From Tetranychus cinnabarinus (Eukaryota; Arthropoda; Arachnida; Trombidiformes; Tetranychidae), in contig WHVY01000006.1 in the NCBI GenBank assembly GCA_022266195.1, forward strand, positions 3,720,001-3,784,000: 64,000 nt of DNA, written 5' to 3'. The translations under genes were made by a program, and so were the position numbers. The notes under the pieces are model-generated. The model ran no database searches, had not been told where the DNA came from, and saw only the letters and a list, made by a program, of their open reading frames with translations. Shown here piece after piece: positions 1 to 11,662 of this stretch (position 1 is its first letter; every line of letters begins with the position of its first letter).

Positions 1-3000
1 TAACCAATTTCAACCAATTTACTTTTCTTACTTCACATTAATAGTCACTTGTCACCAAATTGTTATATTTTAATGTCTAACTGTATGTATATTTATGGTG
101 AGAAAACATGAAATTCATTTGTTCATCTTTGCGATAAAACACCTTCTTGTTCAGTTAAATTGTTGATTATCATGAATAACAGTGAAAATTAGAGTATTTT
201 ATCCACCATCATCATCATCACCATCACCATCAATTGAATTATTATCATTATCTTTAGCGCCCATTTCATTTTCTCTCATCCTTTATTACGCTATTTCATT
301 GAATTTTTCAGTTTCTTTTTTTTCATCAACAATAATTATGATGGTTATGATGATGAAATGAAATGAAAAGTAAATTAACTTTGAATTGATAACCAACCCT
401 TATCTAATAATAATTCACTAATGAAACTTTCGGCTTTCGCCATTCAATATCAATTGTTATTTATTTACTTCTGTTATTCATCCCTTTGCTACCTTAATAT
501 TTAGGATTGATGGAAATGAATTTTTTATCCTTTTTATAAAATCTGTTAGTTCCGTTTGTTGAGTAATCATCATGATGATAGGTTAATATGAAAAGTATAT
601 AAAGAAATGGATTATTTCAAGATGCAAAGTAAAACTTATTGAGTTTTGATTGAAATTTGCTTTTGATTGTTTCTATTTTGGTATCAACTCGAGATTCATT
701 TACCTGCATTTACACCTCAACGAAATTGATTGAAAAACAAAAACAGAGTTACTTTGAGAAAAAAACATTTCGATTAAACCTTGTGTTACACTTTCAATTG
801 TAATGCAAGATTAATTGTTGAACCTTAAATTGTTGAGACAATTGCTGTGTTTACCAATTTAAGGGTTTAACTTTCATTTTTTTGGTTAATTAAGTTAATC
901 ATCTTCACGTACCCAGAATCAACCTTGACAGGTTTACTTGAATAATTTGTTTATTAAACAAAAGGTTAAATGATTGGAGTTAATGTTAAGAAAATGTAAG
1001 AATTAATTAACTAATTGAATAAGGTGATGATCAACACTTATGGACATCTTTTGTGATTTACTTTCGTCATGTTCGGGTGCGGTGATGAATTTGCGTTCAA
1101 TTGTAAAGGTTACTCTTGAAACAAAAACACAATCATAATGGTAATGATGAAAAGTCACTTACACTTTTACCTTTTTCACCACCACCATCATGTACAACAT
1201 TCAATGAACATTACTCACAATATAACTATTTACCAAAATCAAGGTTAATTTGATTTGTTAACAAATTGTCAATTGTAAATGTTGACTCTGCTTCAATCAT
1301 TTCAATTAAAAATATCTTTATTTCATCCATTAATCGTGTAATATTTACATGCGATAACAAAATTGTTCAACTTTACTCAGCTTTTCATCTCAATGTATGT
1401 TCAGGTAATCAAAGTAACCTTTTTTGTTTACCAATGTAACAATCTGATAATTATATAAAGGTAAACTGAATCAAATGTAAATATTGATTTGTGAGTGTCA
1501 ACATTGAAATGCAAAAAAAACCAAACACCAAAAAGCCTAATCTAATGGTAAACAAAATTGGATTACTCTTATTTCATAGTAACCTATTAAAGTGAACCCT
1601 TTTTAATCATATTATCATTAACATTATTAAAATTACCTTTTCTTTTTCCTCACTTAAATACTGTAATACAAACCTTAAAAGGTCTTACCTTATTTACCTT
1701 ATTTACCTTGGTTAACCTTTTCACTGAAAGGGCTTCACATTATTTAGATATTTTCTTGTTCATCCAAACATTTTCACATCTCAATACAATATGTAAATTA
1801 ACTTGAATAACAATGATTGTTGAGGTAATTTGAATAGTTTACAGATTACAGTCAATCGCAGGTAAAATTATAGCAATTAAAGTTGATGTTTGATGATGTT
1901 CAATGATCAGTTTAAATTATTTAAATGTTTCCTGTCTCGCCAGTTTTGCCCTTGTTTTGTCCTAATATGTAACTATGTGAGTGCAAAAATTAGACTAAAC
2001 AGGTTGAGTTGGTTGATTGGATAGTTGGAGTAAAATGTGAGATTGTCAAGTCTGTGAATTGGGCTGAACAAATTCCCATTGAAAATGAAGTAATCTAGGT
2101 CTTAATGGTCATTTGAACGTTGAAGCCTCTTTAACGGATGATTGTGTGTTCTGTTGTTGGTGTGTGAAGGGCAAGAAACAGATGACATAGACGGTTATTA
2201 TTTCATGAAAGGAATGAAGAAAAAAAAAGAATAGAAAAACCTTTATCAAATTGATATTCCTATTTGTGTTCATTTTGGTTGGTCTCGCCACTCTGTTTTT
2301 CATCAATTAACTTATAACATGGTTCATTGATTTAAATTGACATCAACTTGGCAACTTTATTGTTTATCCTCATCATCATTCTCACCATCTTCCTACTCTT
2401 GATCATTCAACATCTGCTGATAATTTGTTTCTCTATCAAATTATTATTGCTACTTTTTCAATCTCTTACAGCTTGTTCATCGTCTCATCATCATCTTCAT
2501 CATTCTTTACCTTTTTCTCAATCAAGTAATTGTTGAAGTGACAGTAAAATAGATGAACAGTTGAATTTCAACTTATTTTTAACTTTCATTCAGTTAATCC
2601 TTTCAGTAAAGTTTCATCGATTATTTTTTATTTTCACCAATCATGGTGGATGAAAAATAATCGCCAGGAAGGGATACTGATTCATCAGTTTACCAACTAA
2701 ATGGTCAACATTTTTCAGGTGATATTAAAAAGTAAAGATGAAGAGACTCTTGATGGTCACAAAATGGCCCCAAATGTTGATCCTTGTTAAACATAATGAT
2801 TTACAACCTGTTACTATTCATGATTTACACTCATTCCCATGATTTGTGTACATTAAATGAGCACTTTGATGATTATGAATTAACATTAACAGTTGACTTT
2901 GTTTTGGCCTCTCATGACAAAACATGAATTGTTAATGACAACAACCATTTGAAATAACCTCATCTTGGACAGAAACGCAATGGAAACTACTTTAAGCCTA

Positions 3001-5196
3001 AATAGTCTTTGGGTTAATTTAATTTCCCATAAATTCATCATTTCTCTTGATCATTATTTTCAATCAAAACAATCTGATGACATCTCGACTCTTAATTTGG
3101 GTTGTCTAATTGTGTGGCCCTTCAATGGATCAAACAACTTTCAAGAAAAGATGATAAAAGATGTTGAAGCAACACTTTGATTCAACATCATTACCTATGA
3201 ATGTTGATGATGCAAATGATGCTGATGATGTTGATGGTCAGGTTGACAGTGATGAAGGTGCTCGAAGGGCAATTTAGGTAATATCACTCTTCATTAAATA
3301 TCAACTTAAGACCAATGAGACATAATTAAGTGCATCATTATGCCAGCAATTTACTTTGTTCAATCCATGATAAATTGCTGTTCAACTTGTTTTCCAGTTT
3401 TCCAGATTGTTGATTAATTCAATCCTTAATATCAAATCTCTGTTTTTTTCTTCTCTCCCCAATAATGTACTTAATTGCTATCATTTAATGTTAATTGCTG
3501 TGAAACCTTTTTTAAAATTATATTGTTGCAATCAAATTGATGACTTTACCATCAATGGCTATCTAAATTTATGTAAACATTGTATTCAAAATTTAGTTCA
3601 ATATTTACTCAATTGTTAACTCCAATTGTGTTGAAGGATTTAAGATGCATAAATTTGAGTCAAGAAACGTGTTACTTTTTACATTCTGTTTACTTGATTG
3701 TTCAACAATTGAATGGAAACAATCAACAAATCTTATTCACAATTAACTTATCATTTGATGGTTTGAACAAAAAAAAAATTCATTTCACCTTAATATACAA
3801 ATTATTTCATCGATTACAATGCAATGATAAACATTGAACGTTAAATTGGTTTCCTTGATTACAGCTTGGGAATTTAAAGGAAACAATTTACAATTGAAAG
3901 AAATAATTCAATTTGAATAGTAAAAGTTTATTCAAATTGTGATGATCGGAAGCTGAAAACTGATTAAACCAATTAAACCATTCAAATCAATTGCCGGTCA
4001 TTTTTCACCAATTAACAATGATTAGTTATAATACAAATGTAACAAAAGGTTCATTTTGATTTTTCCTAACTGCTGATCATTTAATGTTATTTATAATTTG
4101 ATTATGAGAAGTTGCTGGTTAATTAATTTTTTGTTACTTTGCTTTTTGTTTTACGGTTAAAACGGTTTTCTTCATCTCTTGATCAACAGTTAATCTTTAA
4201 ATGATTGTTTCAGAATTGACCTGATTCTGATGATGAAATTGAATCAAAGTTGTCATGTGAAGCTACCAAAAAAATGGACCAAAATAACATCAGTTTGTCT
4301 TAATTAAAATCAATCGTAACACTGTTTACTAATTTTACCTGATTGTTGGCGATGTTAGTTGTTGAATTACTTGCAGTTCTGATTACCTTTTAATCTGTTC
4401 ACGACTCATGCCAATGACACGGACTTTTTTTTACTCTTCATGTTATTTCGTTTATTAGGCCATAACCATTTTAACCACGTTTAAATGTACTTTTTGAAAG
4501 TGATCTGAATTAAATTTGAAATTTAACCAATTGTTGATGAATCCAAGCATTTTGTGTCTCCAAAAGAGAAACAATTTTTCAATGAAAATCACAAGCCTAA
4601 AGGTTACTTTTTTTTCAATTGAATAAATCAACAATTGAAATGAGAATCTCAGTTTGTAATAAAACTTGATTGTCCTCATTGATGATACTAATTGAAGGTT
4701 TATTGTAAACGCCAAATTGATTGAAAAATGTAAACCAATTGTCCAAGTTAAATGGTCTTTCCACTTGAAACAAATCTTTCATTTTATCCAAATATTAAAA
4801 TGACAATTAATGCAATTTTAGATTGAAACTTGTTACATATTAAAAGGAGTAACTTTTACCCGGAAGTTTATCAACCAATTGTTGCAATGATTTAGCTAGT
4901 TAATGCAATTAACATCTAATTTTTTGCTGAGCAATAATGAATTTTGTCATAGATTAAACAATGAGTCAAAAGCAATCCTTATTATTGATAAACTGTGTTG
5001 ACTTAATGTTAACTTGCACTGTGTTTCTAGGACAATTTGTTAACTACGATTAAAAGTGATTACCATTAGTAATTTGTTATTTGGTTGTTAACGAGAAACG
5101 TATTTTTAATGTATTTTTATTATCTTTTATGGCAAATATTAAACTGACTTTTTGACGCTTTCATCTAATGATTAATTTTGTATGAAATCTCATTAG
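1..5196. other. AT-rich non-coding stretch, no gene recognised
   Basis: About 5.2 kb with no protein family recognisable on either strand. Open frames are short, AT-driven and low in complexity. Several start at non-ATG codons. There are CAT/ATC-rich microsatellite patches near 206-232 and 2475-2510, and a GATGAT-rich patch near 3190-3255. A TATAAA-like string lies near 598. The exon at 5197 begins after a good splice acceptor, so part of this stretch may be the first intron and upstream exon of the gene at 5.2-6.6 kb. I could not place that exon. Confidence 0.5.
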
Positions 5197-6602
5197 GAAA
5201 CAACTGGAAAATATGAAACCTCAGGATGATTCAAAAAGTATATCCAGTTCAAGCACAATCTCAGGAAGTGGAAATCCTTCAATAAGCTCAAGTGGAAGCA
5301 CTTCACAATTGGGATTTTTGGATGAAATTAAAAAGCTTGCTGAAAAGCGGCTCAATGAGAATGGATTGATTACCGATACTTTGAATAAAACACGGAATCT
5401 GGAAAAAATGATGACCAAAGGACCTAAAACGTTAATTTCAGGTCAAGACGATGAGAATCGCAAGCGACATGGTAAAGTATCGCCCAATAAGTACCAATGT
5501 TTCAAAATTGAACCTGAAAATTGGTCGACAGTCAACAGATTTTCACTTTTGCTTTTTCAATTGAAATATAATTGTGAGAAATGTTTAAACACTATTTTGT
5601 TGATTCAAATCAATATTAGATTAATTTTATATATTTAATAATATAACAATGTTTAATCAAATTTTAATGGCACAATTTTCAGGGTTACCTTCAGTTTGAG
5701 GACAGAAAATGATTTTTTTACAATTATTTGTCAGAAAAGCTGAATAGATGTGTTTTATTATTATCATAAAATGGATTGAGTGAGTAATCAAGTGGATGAT
5801 TAAGTCAATATTAGGGTTGAACGTTATTAATAAAAAAAGATTGAACTTACCTTTGCCAGTTAATTTAGTTTGTTGATTATTATCGGTGCAATTTACCGTG
5901 AAACTGACCTTGTAAATTGAATTGCAATTGTTTGTGTTCAATGGTTGTTAGTCTATTAATGAATGAATCTTTTTTTAATTTAAGATGTCAATCTGTCAAT
6001 TAGTTGGGAAAATTTTGATTGTTAACCATTTCGTTTATCAAAAATTTTCATTCAATTTCTTTATTTCTTTTCTTTTCCTTTTACCAGAATTGCTCATGGA
6101 AGAGTTCAGAGCTGCTCATTCAAAGATGTTTGGCTCAGGAGAGAGGAAACTCCGTGATATTAAAAATATTGGATCAAATTGTGAAGAAAAGATGAACAAC
6201 AATAATAATATCAATAATTGTAACACTATTAATCAACAGCAAAATGGTACACAAATTAATAGTCAAACCAATGGTGATCCAAGTCAAAAGCAACAATCAA
6301 ACGGGTTACCAAATGGACAGCCAAAGGGACAGTTAAATGGACAAGAAATGTTGACTCAAAATAACGTGGTGATCATTAATAACAACATTAACAATAATAA
6401 GCTAATCGAAAGTCCAGTTGTCACAATTAAATCGATTCCTCCGCCAATCCAGCAAACAATAACCAACAGTAATGGTGAAACTGTAACCATTTTAAGGACT
6501 ACAAGTCCATGTAAAAAGTTAATTCCTCCACCAATTCCTGTTAAAAAATCAACGAGTAGTCCTATTGTTACAATTACCAGTTATGAATCCTGTAAAAAAT
6601 AG
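5197..6602 (+). CDS. Unrecognised low-complexity protein, two exons
   Basis: Exons 5197-5471 and 6088-6602 are joined by a GT-AG intron, with donor GTAAAGT and a pyrimidine-rich acceptor ending TTACCAG. The split codon restores a glutamate, and the frame stays open across the junction. With the ATG at 5213 the protein is about 257 residues. The N-terminus is Ser-rich (SKSISSSSTISGSG). A charged helical stretch containing LDEIKKLAEKRLNENG follows. The junction reads RKRHELLMEEFRAAHSKMFG, which looks like a conserved motif. The rest is rich in Asn/Gln, with proline patches (IPPPIQQ, LIPPPIPVKK) of the kind that bind SH3, WW or EVH1 domains. An acceptor (CATTAG) immediately precedes the first exon, and its frame is open upstream of the ATG. 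A longer protein starting further upstream is therefore possible. I do not recognise the family; a cytoskeletal or scaffold role would be a guess. Confidence 0.6.
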
Positions 6603-7444
6603 CTCAATCCAAGAGGGCAAAGAAGAGCGATAAATGTTTTGCTCCAATTGTCTGCCGATAATCTTATATAATTATTAATTATTTATCAAATCGAATATAA
6701 AAATTGTATGTAAAAATAATTGTTGAAATAATAGTTATATATTATATACAGCCATAAAAATGGATATCTTTTGTTAACCTTCAATCAATGATTGATAATT
6801 TAAAATCAATTTGAGACCGCATCGATGAGTCTCTGGATTTGAACACTGAAAACGCTCAAAAAGGCACGGATGATCAACAATTAGGCTTAAAATAATCGGC
6901 CATTGATTAACTTGGATACCAAACAATAGATAAATGATAGGATTCACCTAATTTTGATGGCTGTTGTTAACATTTAACCAGAAAAAAATGTTGCATCTTT
7001 TCAATAATATCAATGTAAATGTTTGATGACAATTTTTGCCCATTTTGGTACCATTTACAAAATTCCAGTTCACTTTTATTCACAATTAATGGTTTTAAAA
7101 GTTGATTCAGCTTCAATCGCGTAAATTAATGAATACATGATTTCAAAATAATGAAATGACTTTTCATAAAATAGAAAGCCAAAAGATGGAACTTGCATAA
7201 ATTGGAATTACCCGGAAGTTTTGGTAACAATTTACATTAACTCTTGTATTTATTTATTTTTTTGCTGAGTAATACACTGAGAATAGTTTGATCATAGATT
7301 AATAAGAACAATAAGAGACTAAATTAAGAATAGAGTTGATATAATTATTTTGAATATTGAATAAAATGTTGAATGTTATTTGGTCACATCCATAGAGTCT
7401 GTTGTAACTGGATCAGCATAATTGGGACCGTTTAAGTCAACACT
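6603..7444. other. Intergenic, convergent 3' flanks
   Basis: No coding signal seen. It separates the 3' ends of two genes transcribed towards each other. Positions about 7205-7310 share scattered blocks with about 4855-4965: TACCCGGAAGTTT, TTTTTTGCTGAG and CATAGATTAA in the same order. This suggests an old diverged repeat on both sides of the 5.2-6.6 kb gene. Confidence 0.4.
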
Positions 7445-7804
7445 TTACTTCTTTGATTTAACCTTTTTCATGGCTTTTCCTTTTCCTTTGGCCTTCATGC
7501 CAGCACCTTTACGGCCCTTAGCTCCTTTACGACGTCCACCTCGGCGAGCTTTTCCCTTTCCTCGGCGAGATCGAGAAACACTTCTAGCTTTCATTGTTGA
7601 TTTGGCCTTTGGTTTAGTTGATGATCGAGAGGCACTTCGGGACCGTGATTTGGGTTTTGCTTCTGATCGAGATCGGGTTCTGGACCTTCCTTGGCGGACC
7701 TCGGTTTCTTCGGCAGCGGCATGAGAGCCTTCAGTTTTAAGGGACATTGAGGTTGTCTCTTGTTTCATGTCAGAATCAGATTTCACAGGCATTTCTTCAG
7801 GCAT
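7445..7804 (-). CDS. Small Lys/Arg/Ser-rich protamine- or H1-like nuclear protein
   Basis: A 119-residue intronless frame with an ATG start. The first ~35 residues are acidic and polar (Glu, Ser, Met). Then comes an Arg-Ser repeat zone (RSRTRSRSEAKPKSRSRSAS). The C-terminal 50 residues are almost pure Lys, Arg, Gly and Ala (GKGKARRGGRRKGAKGRKGA, ending KKVKSKK). This composition is typical of sperm nuclear basic proteins, linker-histone tails and some SR-type RNA-binding proteins. No RRM, winged-helix or histone fold is present. The G/C-rich codons stand out against the AT-rich surroundings, which supports real coding. A role in DNA compaction, for example in sperm, is an inference from composition only. 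An extra 5' exon is possible. Confidence 0.6.
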   Translation of the reverse strand: MPEEMPVKSDSDMKQETTSMSLKTEGSHAAAEETEVRQGRSRTRSRSEAKPKSRSRSASRSSTKPKAKSTMKARSVSRSRRGKGKARRGGRRKGAKGRKGAGMKAKGKGKAMKKVKSKK

Positions 7805-8188
7805 CGCGGTTTAGTTAAACGATTGATTTAGGCTGATGTTAAATTTGTTGATTTGAAATCACTTGAAATTCACCAAAATAATTCACAGAATCAAAATAGT
7901 GTTATCTCACAAACACAAACTATTAATGTGAAATTAAATTAAAAACATTAAGTTAACAGTCACAACAATAAACAGATGGTGGTGATGATGATGATTTAAT
8001 AGATTATTAATTGTTGTTTTGGCTGGCAATTTTGACTCCTATGAATTATATTGTTGACCTCAAGTTTTTGGGTTTACATTATTTTGTAATTATTCATTGT
8101 TAAACATTTTTTGTCAACTGGTTAATCAAAGGTGGGTAACAATAATTGTTGGCTGTTGAAGATCCATTGTTGCCTGTACTTTTTGATT
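7805..8188. other. Intergenic between two minus-strand genes
   Basis: AT-rich spacer, about 380 bp, holding the 5' flank of the basic-protein gene and the 3' flank of the homeobox gene. A short GATGAT patch lies near 7980-7995. No other feature is supported. Confidence 0.5.
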
Positions 8189-8696
8189 TCAGTACTTCGA
8201 GCTGCATTGGTGTTTTTCTTGAGGACAAAATGGTTCATCTAATATTATTGTAGACACACTAAAATCACCTCTAAATTGATCTGCGTCCGATATTTGCTGG
8301 TCAATGTCTTCTCTAGTTTCTTCCAGATCACGGTATTTATTGTGACTTTGATTACGTTTGCTCTTCATTCGGCGATTTTGAAACCATACTTTAACCTAGA
8401 AACAAATAGAGAAACAAATCTTTTAACATCTCAAGGATAATTAAGGTTTAATTTAAAGATTATTTCATTGTTATTACCTGTCTCTCAGTTAAATCCAAAG
8501 CCATGGCAATTTCGTATCTCTTTAACCGAGAAAGATATCTGTGTTGATTAAATTGATCCTCCAACTCTTTAATTTGATCCTTGGTAAACAATGTCCGCTC
8601 CTTTCGATTACCATTACTGTCCAATCTGCCATAACCAGCGATTTGGTCAACTCTGTGTTTATTGTCATCATTCACATCATGAATTCTTACTCTCAT
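8189..8696 (-). CDS. MEOX/buttonless-like homeobox transcription factor
   Basis: Exons 8478-8696 and 8189-8395 join in phase 0 (donor CAG|GTAATA, acceptor CTAG), giving 141 residues. The homeodomain covers residues 30-89: it begins NRKERTLFTKDQ, continues RYEIAMALDLTERQ, and after the intron reads VKVWFQNRRMKSKR. The ERTLFTKDQ, LSRLKRYEIA and LDLTERQVKVWFQNRRMK segments match the Mox (vertebrate MEOX1/2, fly buttonless) class best among families I know. Recognition-helix residues W48, F49, Q50, N51 and R53 are intact. Position 56, usually Trp in MEOX and Antp-like domains, is Ser here. The flanks are very short: 29 residues before and about 52 after, with no hexapeptide seen. Family members are usually about 160-300 residues, so a 5' exon may be missing. 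The homeobox intron falls just before helix 3. Expected role: nuclear, sequence-specific DNA binding in mesodermal or glial development. Confidence 0.85.
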
Positions 8697-9638
8697 GGTT
8701 GTACTATTGTAAAGAGGATTTACAATGAAATAATTTATTTTACGTAAATAATTACTAGGCTAGCTGAACAGATTTGATGTTGAACAAGTGGACATGAACT
8801 GTAAATGATTATCACCTCGGTTTCTCGTCATTTATTTATGATTATCCTCTCTCATCAATCTTATTTTGGCGTGAGTTGGTCTATAATGAGTGATCCGAAA
8901 CATTCACAGTGTCATAGACCTCAAGTTATTAAATCACATTTCTCCACAAGGAAAAAAACTTCCAATAGCTGGTTTCCGTTTGAAACATGTGTTTAAGTGA
9001 TTTCCATTCAGGTCATTTGGTTGAAGCAATTTTTCCATAGTTGCTAATTACTAGCTATTGATTGATTACATATTGATGTTTTGGATGGATCTACTTGCTA
9101 ACTTATTTGCTATAATATCTCAACGGTTTTTGATTGTCAACGACTTTCTAACATTGAAGATGTTGACACTTCTGGCAATCAGAGGTACAAAATTTTTCCA
9201 AATTGAAGAGTTGATTTACATAATTGACATTTAATAAGTTAAAGGAGATTCTGGTTGGTAATCAGGTAAAGAGTCATTAGATCATTTATAATTATAGTGG
9301 AATTGAAACTGGTATTTCTAATCCTGTTCTTAATGTTCTTGAAGATCGCGATTATTCCGGTGAGATAATTGTTTTCAAGAGCTACTCTTATTATTTCTAC
9401 AACTGATATTGGTTTAGTTTGTATTAATCAAAGTTGATTGTAAAGGATAAATACGACTCGTTGATTAGTAATCAAAAATTTTTTGCGGATGCAAGAAAAA
9501 AACATTTAATTTTGACAGAAAAACCGGGAGCATTAACATATATTCATAATTTATAAATAATTACTATTCAAACCTAATTTTTCAAATTTTTAAGCTTTGG
9601 TTATCTTTAAAAAAGAGCCTCTTTGGATGCACAAGAGT
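8697..9638. other. Intergenic, homeobox 5' flank and LysRS 3' flank
   Basis: About 940 bp with no gene recognised. It lies upstream of the homeobox start and beyond the LysRS stop, both on the minus strand. Any homeobox promoter or missing 5' exon should be here. I saw no convincing TATA box or in-frame upstream exon. Confidence 0.4.
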
Positions 9639-11662
9639 TTACTTTTTTTGAATAGTTTCCTTGGATTTGGAAGGTGATGCTGATGAGCCGTCTTTTGGTT
9701 CATCTGATTTTTTGGTTTCATCGGGTTTCATAGCTGGGAATAAGAGGACCTCTTTAATTGTATGAGAGTCTGTCAAGAACATAGATAATCTATCGATTCC
9801 TATACCTACTCCACCGGTTGGAGGTAAACCATATTCCAATGCAGTGATAAAAGTTTCATCAACCAACTGAGCCTCATCATCACCAGCAGCTTTAGCTTTA
9901 GCTTGTTGTTCAAATCGTTGTCTTTGGACAATAGGATCATTCAACTCAGTGTAACCATTGACTACTTCTCTTTGACCCACGAACAGTTCAAATCGTTCAG
10001 TTAAACTAGGATTTTCCCGATGATATTTAGCTAATGGACTCATAACAACTGGATGATCAGTGATAAAAGTCGGATTGTTACATTGGACTTCAATAAAATG
10101 TCCAACTAATTTATCGATTAACCGAGCAGTGGTTCGAGGTGGAGCACAATCAACTTCATGCTTAAGACACTGGTCAGAGAAGAATTTGTTTGCCTCATCT
10201 GAATCCAAAGTATCGTAAGCAGGGAATTTAACTCCCAGACATTTCTCTAAATCTGGAAGCATTTTAATTCGTCTAAAAGGGGGAGTGAAATCAATCTCAA
10301 TAGATTGACCATCTGGTCCTTCTGGGTGATAAGTGATCTTGTATGATCCATGAACTGATTTAACAAGCCCACTTAACATAGTTTCCGTAATTGACATCAA
10401 ATCGTTGTAATCAGCATAAGCCATATAAAATTCAGCCATAGTAAATTCTGGGTTATGTGTTAAGTCTATCCCTTCATTACGAAATTGTCTGCCGATTTCG
10501 TAAACACGATCCATTCCTCCGACAACCAACATTTTGAGAAACAATTCAGGAGCAATGCGCATAAAAAGATCCATATCCAACTCATTATGATGAGTTATAA
10601 ATGGCTTGGCTGTGGCCCCTCCAGGTTGCATGTTAAGTATCGGTGTTTCAACCTCTAGGAAACCAAGTTGGTCCAAGAAAGATCTTATATAACGAATCAC
10701 TTTGCATCGAGTGATAAACTTTTGCCTAACCCATTCATTCAACATTAAGTCCAAGAATCTCATTCGGTATCTAGTTTCTCTATCTTTAAGACCATAATGA
10801 AGATGGGGTAGCATCCTCAAGCAAGGAGTTAACAATGTCATTTCGGTTGGTATCAAAGATAATTCTCCTTTCTTAGTTTTACCAGGATGACCAAGACAAC
10901 CCATCATGTCTCCTCGTCTCAATTTACCATTAATCTCAGTAAAAGCTTCCTGAGATGGATAGTATTGAGCGTTAGCCATAACTTGAATCTTTACTCCTTC
11001 AGCTCTGAGATCGTAAAAAGTTAACTTCGCTCCATAATCGCGTTTAGCATGGATACGGCCGGCTACACTCACTTTTTGATCCTCCAAAACTTGACCTAAT
11101 AAGAATTAAAAGCATGAGGTGAGATGGAATGTCTACTTATCATCCAACAAAACATATTTTGTTTGATTGGCATATTAATGAAACAATAACAACTACGACG
11201 AGCCATGTGACAAGAAAGAACCGGAAGAAAAATTGATACTTCTTGGATTCACAGATACTAACCATCTGATAGACTTGAATATTTTTCAATAAATTCGGAT
11301 AGCGAAATAGTAACATTATATTTATGAGGAAACGGGTTATCTCCTTTGGCTTTCAGATTATTAACCATTTGAGTTCGTAAAGTGTAAAATTCGTTCTCAT
11401 CCATTTCATCTTCATTTGTGGCGGCAGCATCACCTCCAGTCTTGGACTTATCCACAGTTTTCACCGCACTTTCCGAGGCTTGTTTTTCTTTTTCAGCTTT
11501 CTCCTTAAGCTTACGTTCATTCTTAAGACGTCGCTTAAGCTCATTCTTACTCAATTTTTCAGTTGATTCAGACATCTTGGACAATATTAAGCTACTGTTG
11601 ACACGAAGCACACGATTAAATGATCTCAACACCGGAAAGATAAGTTGCATTGCATTGCACAC
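9639..11662 (-). CDS. KARS1: Lysyl-tRNA synthetase (class II)
   Basis: Exons 11263-11662 and 9639-11095 join with a split Gly codon, giving 618 residues (human KARS1 is 597). The enzyme charges tRNA-Lys with lysine. Order: a Lys/Glu-rich N-terminal helix typical of metazoan LysRS (about 34-75), an OB-fold anticodon-binding domain (about 135-230), then the class II catalytic core. Motif 1 lies around 279-299 (VETPILNMQPGGATAKPF), motif 2 around 338-355 (FRNEGIDLTHNPEFTMAEF), and motif 3 around 561-574 (GGVGIGIDRLSMFL). Two in-frame starts exist. Met30 (11573-11575) gives the usual cytosolic N-terminus (MSESTEKLSKNELKRRL). The 29 residues before it are hydrophobic and Arg-rich with no acidic residue, like a mitochondrial presequence. 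In vertebrates the two forms come from alternative splicing; here alternative initiation could do the same. Part of exon 2 is copied at 16926-17207. Confidence 0.97.

Noticed and set aside
2348..2536. Hydrophobic 62-codon frame (Leu/Ile-rich)
   Set aside because: Begins at a TTG rather than ATG, has low complexity in CAT/CTT-rich DNA, and has no splice or promoter context.
7422..7724. 100-codon plus-strand frame
   Set aside because: Exact antisense shadow of the Lys/Arg-rich minus-strand gene; its Pro/Leu/Arg-rich translation is what the complement of Arg/Lys/Ser codons gives.
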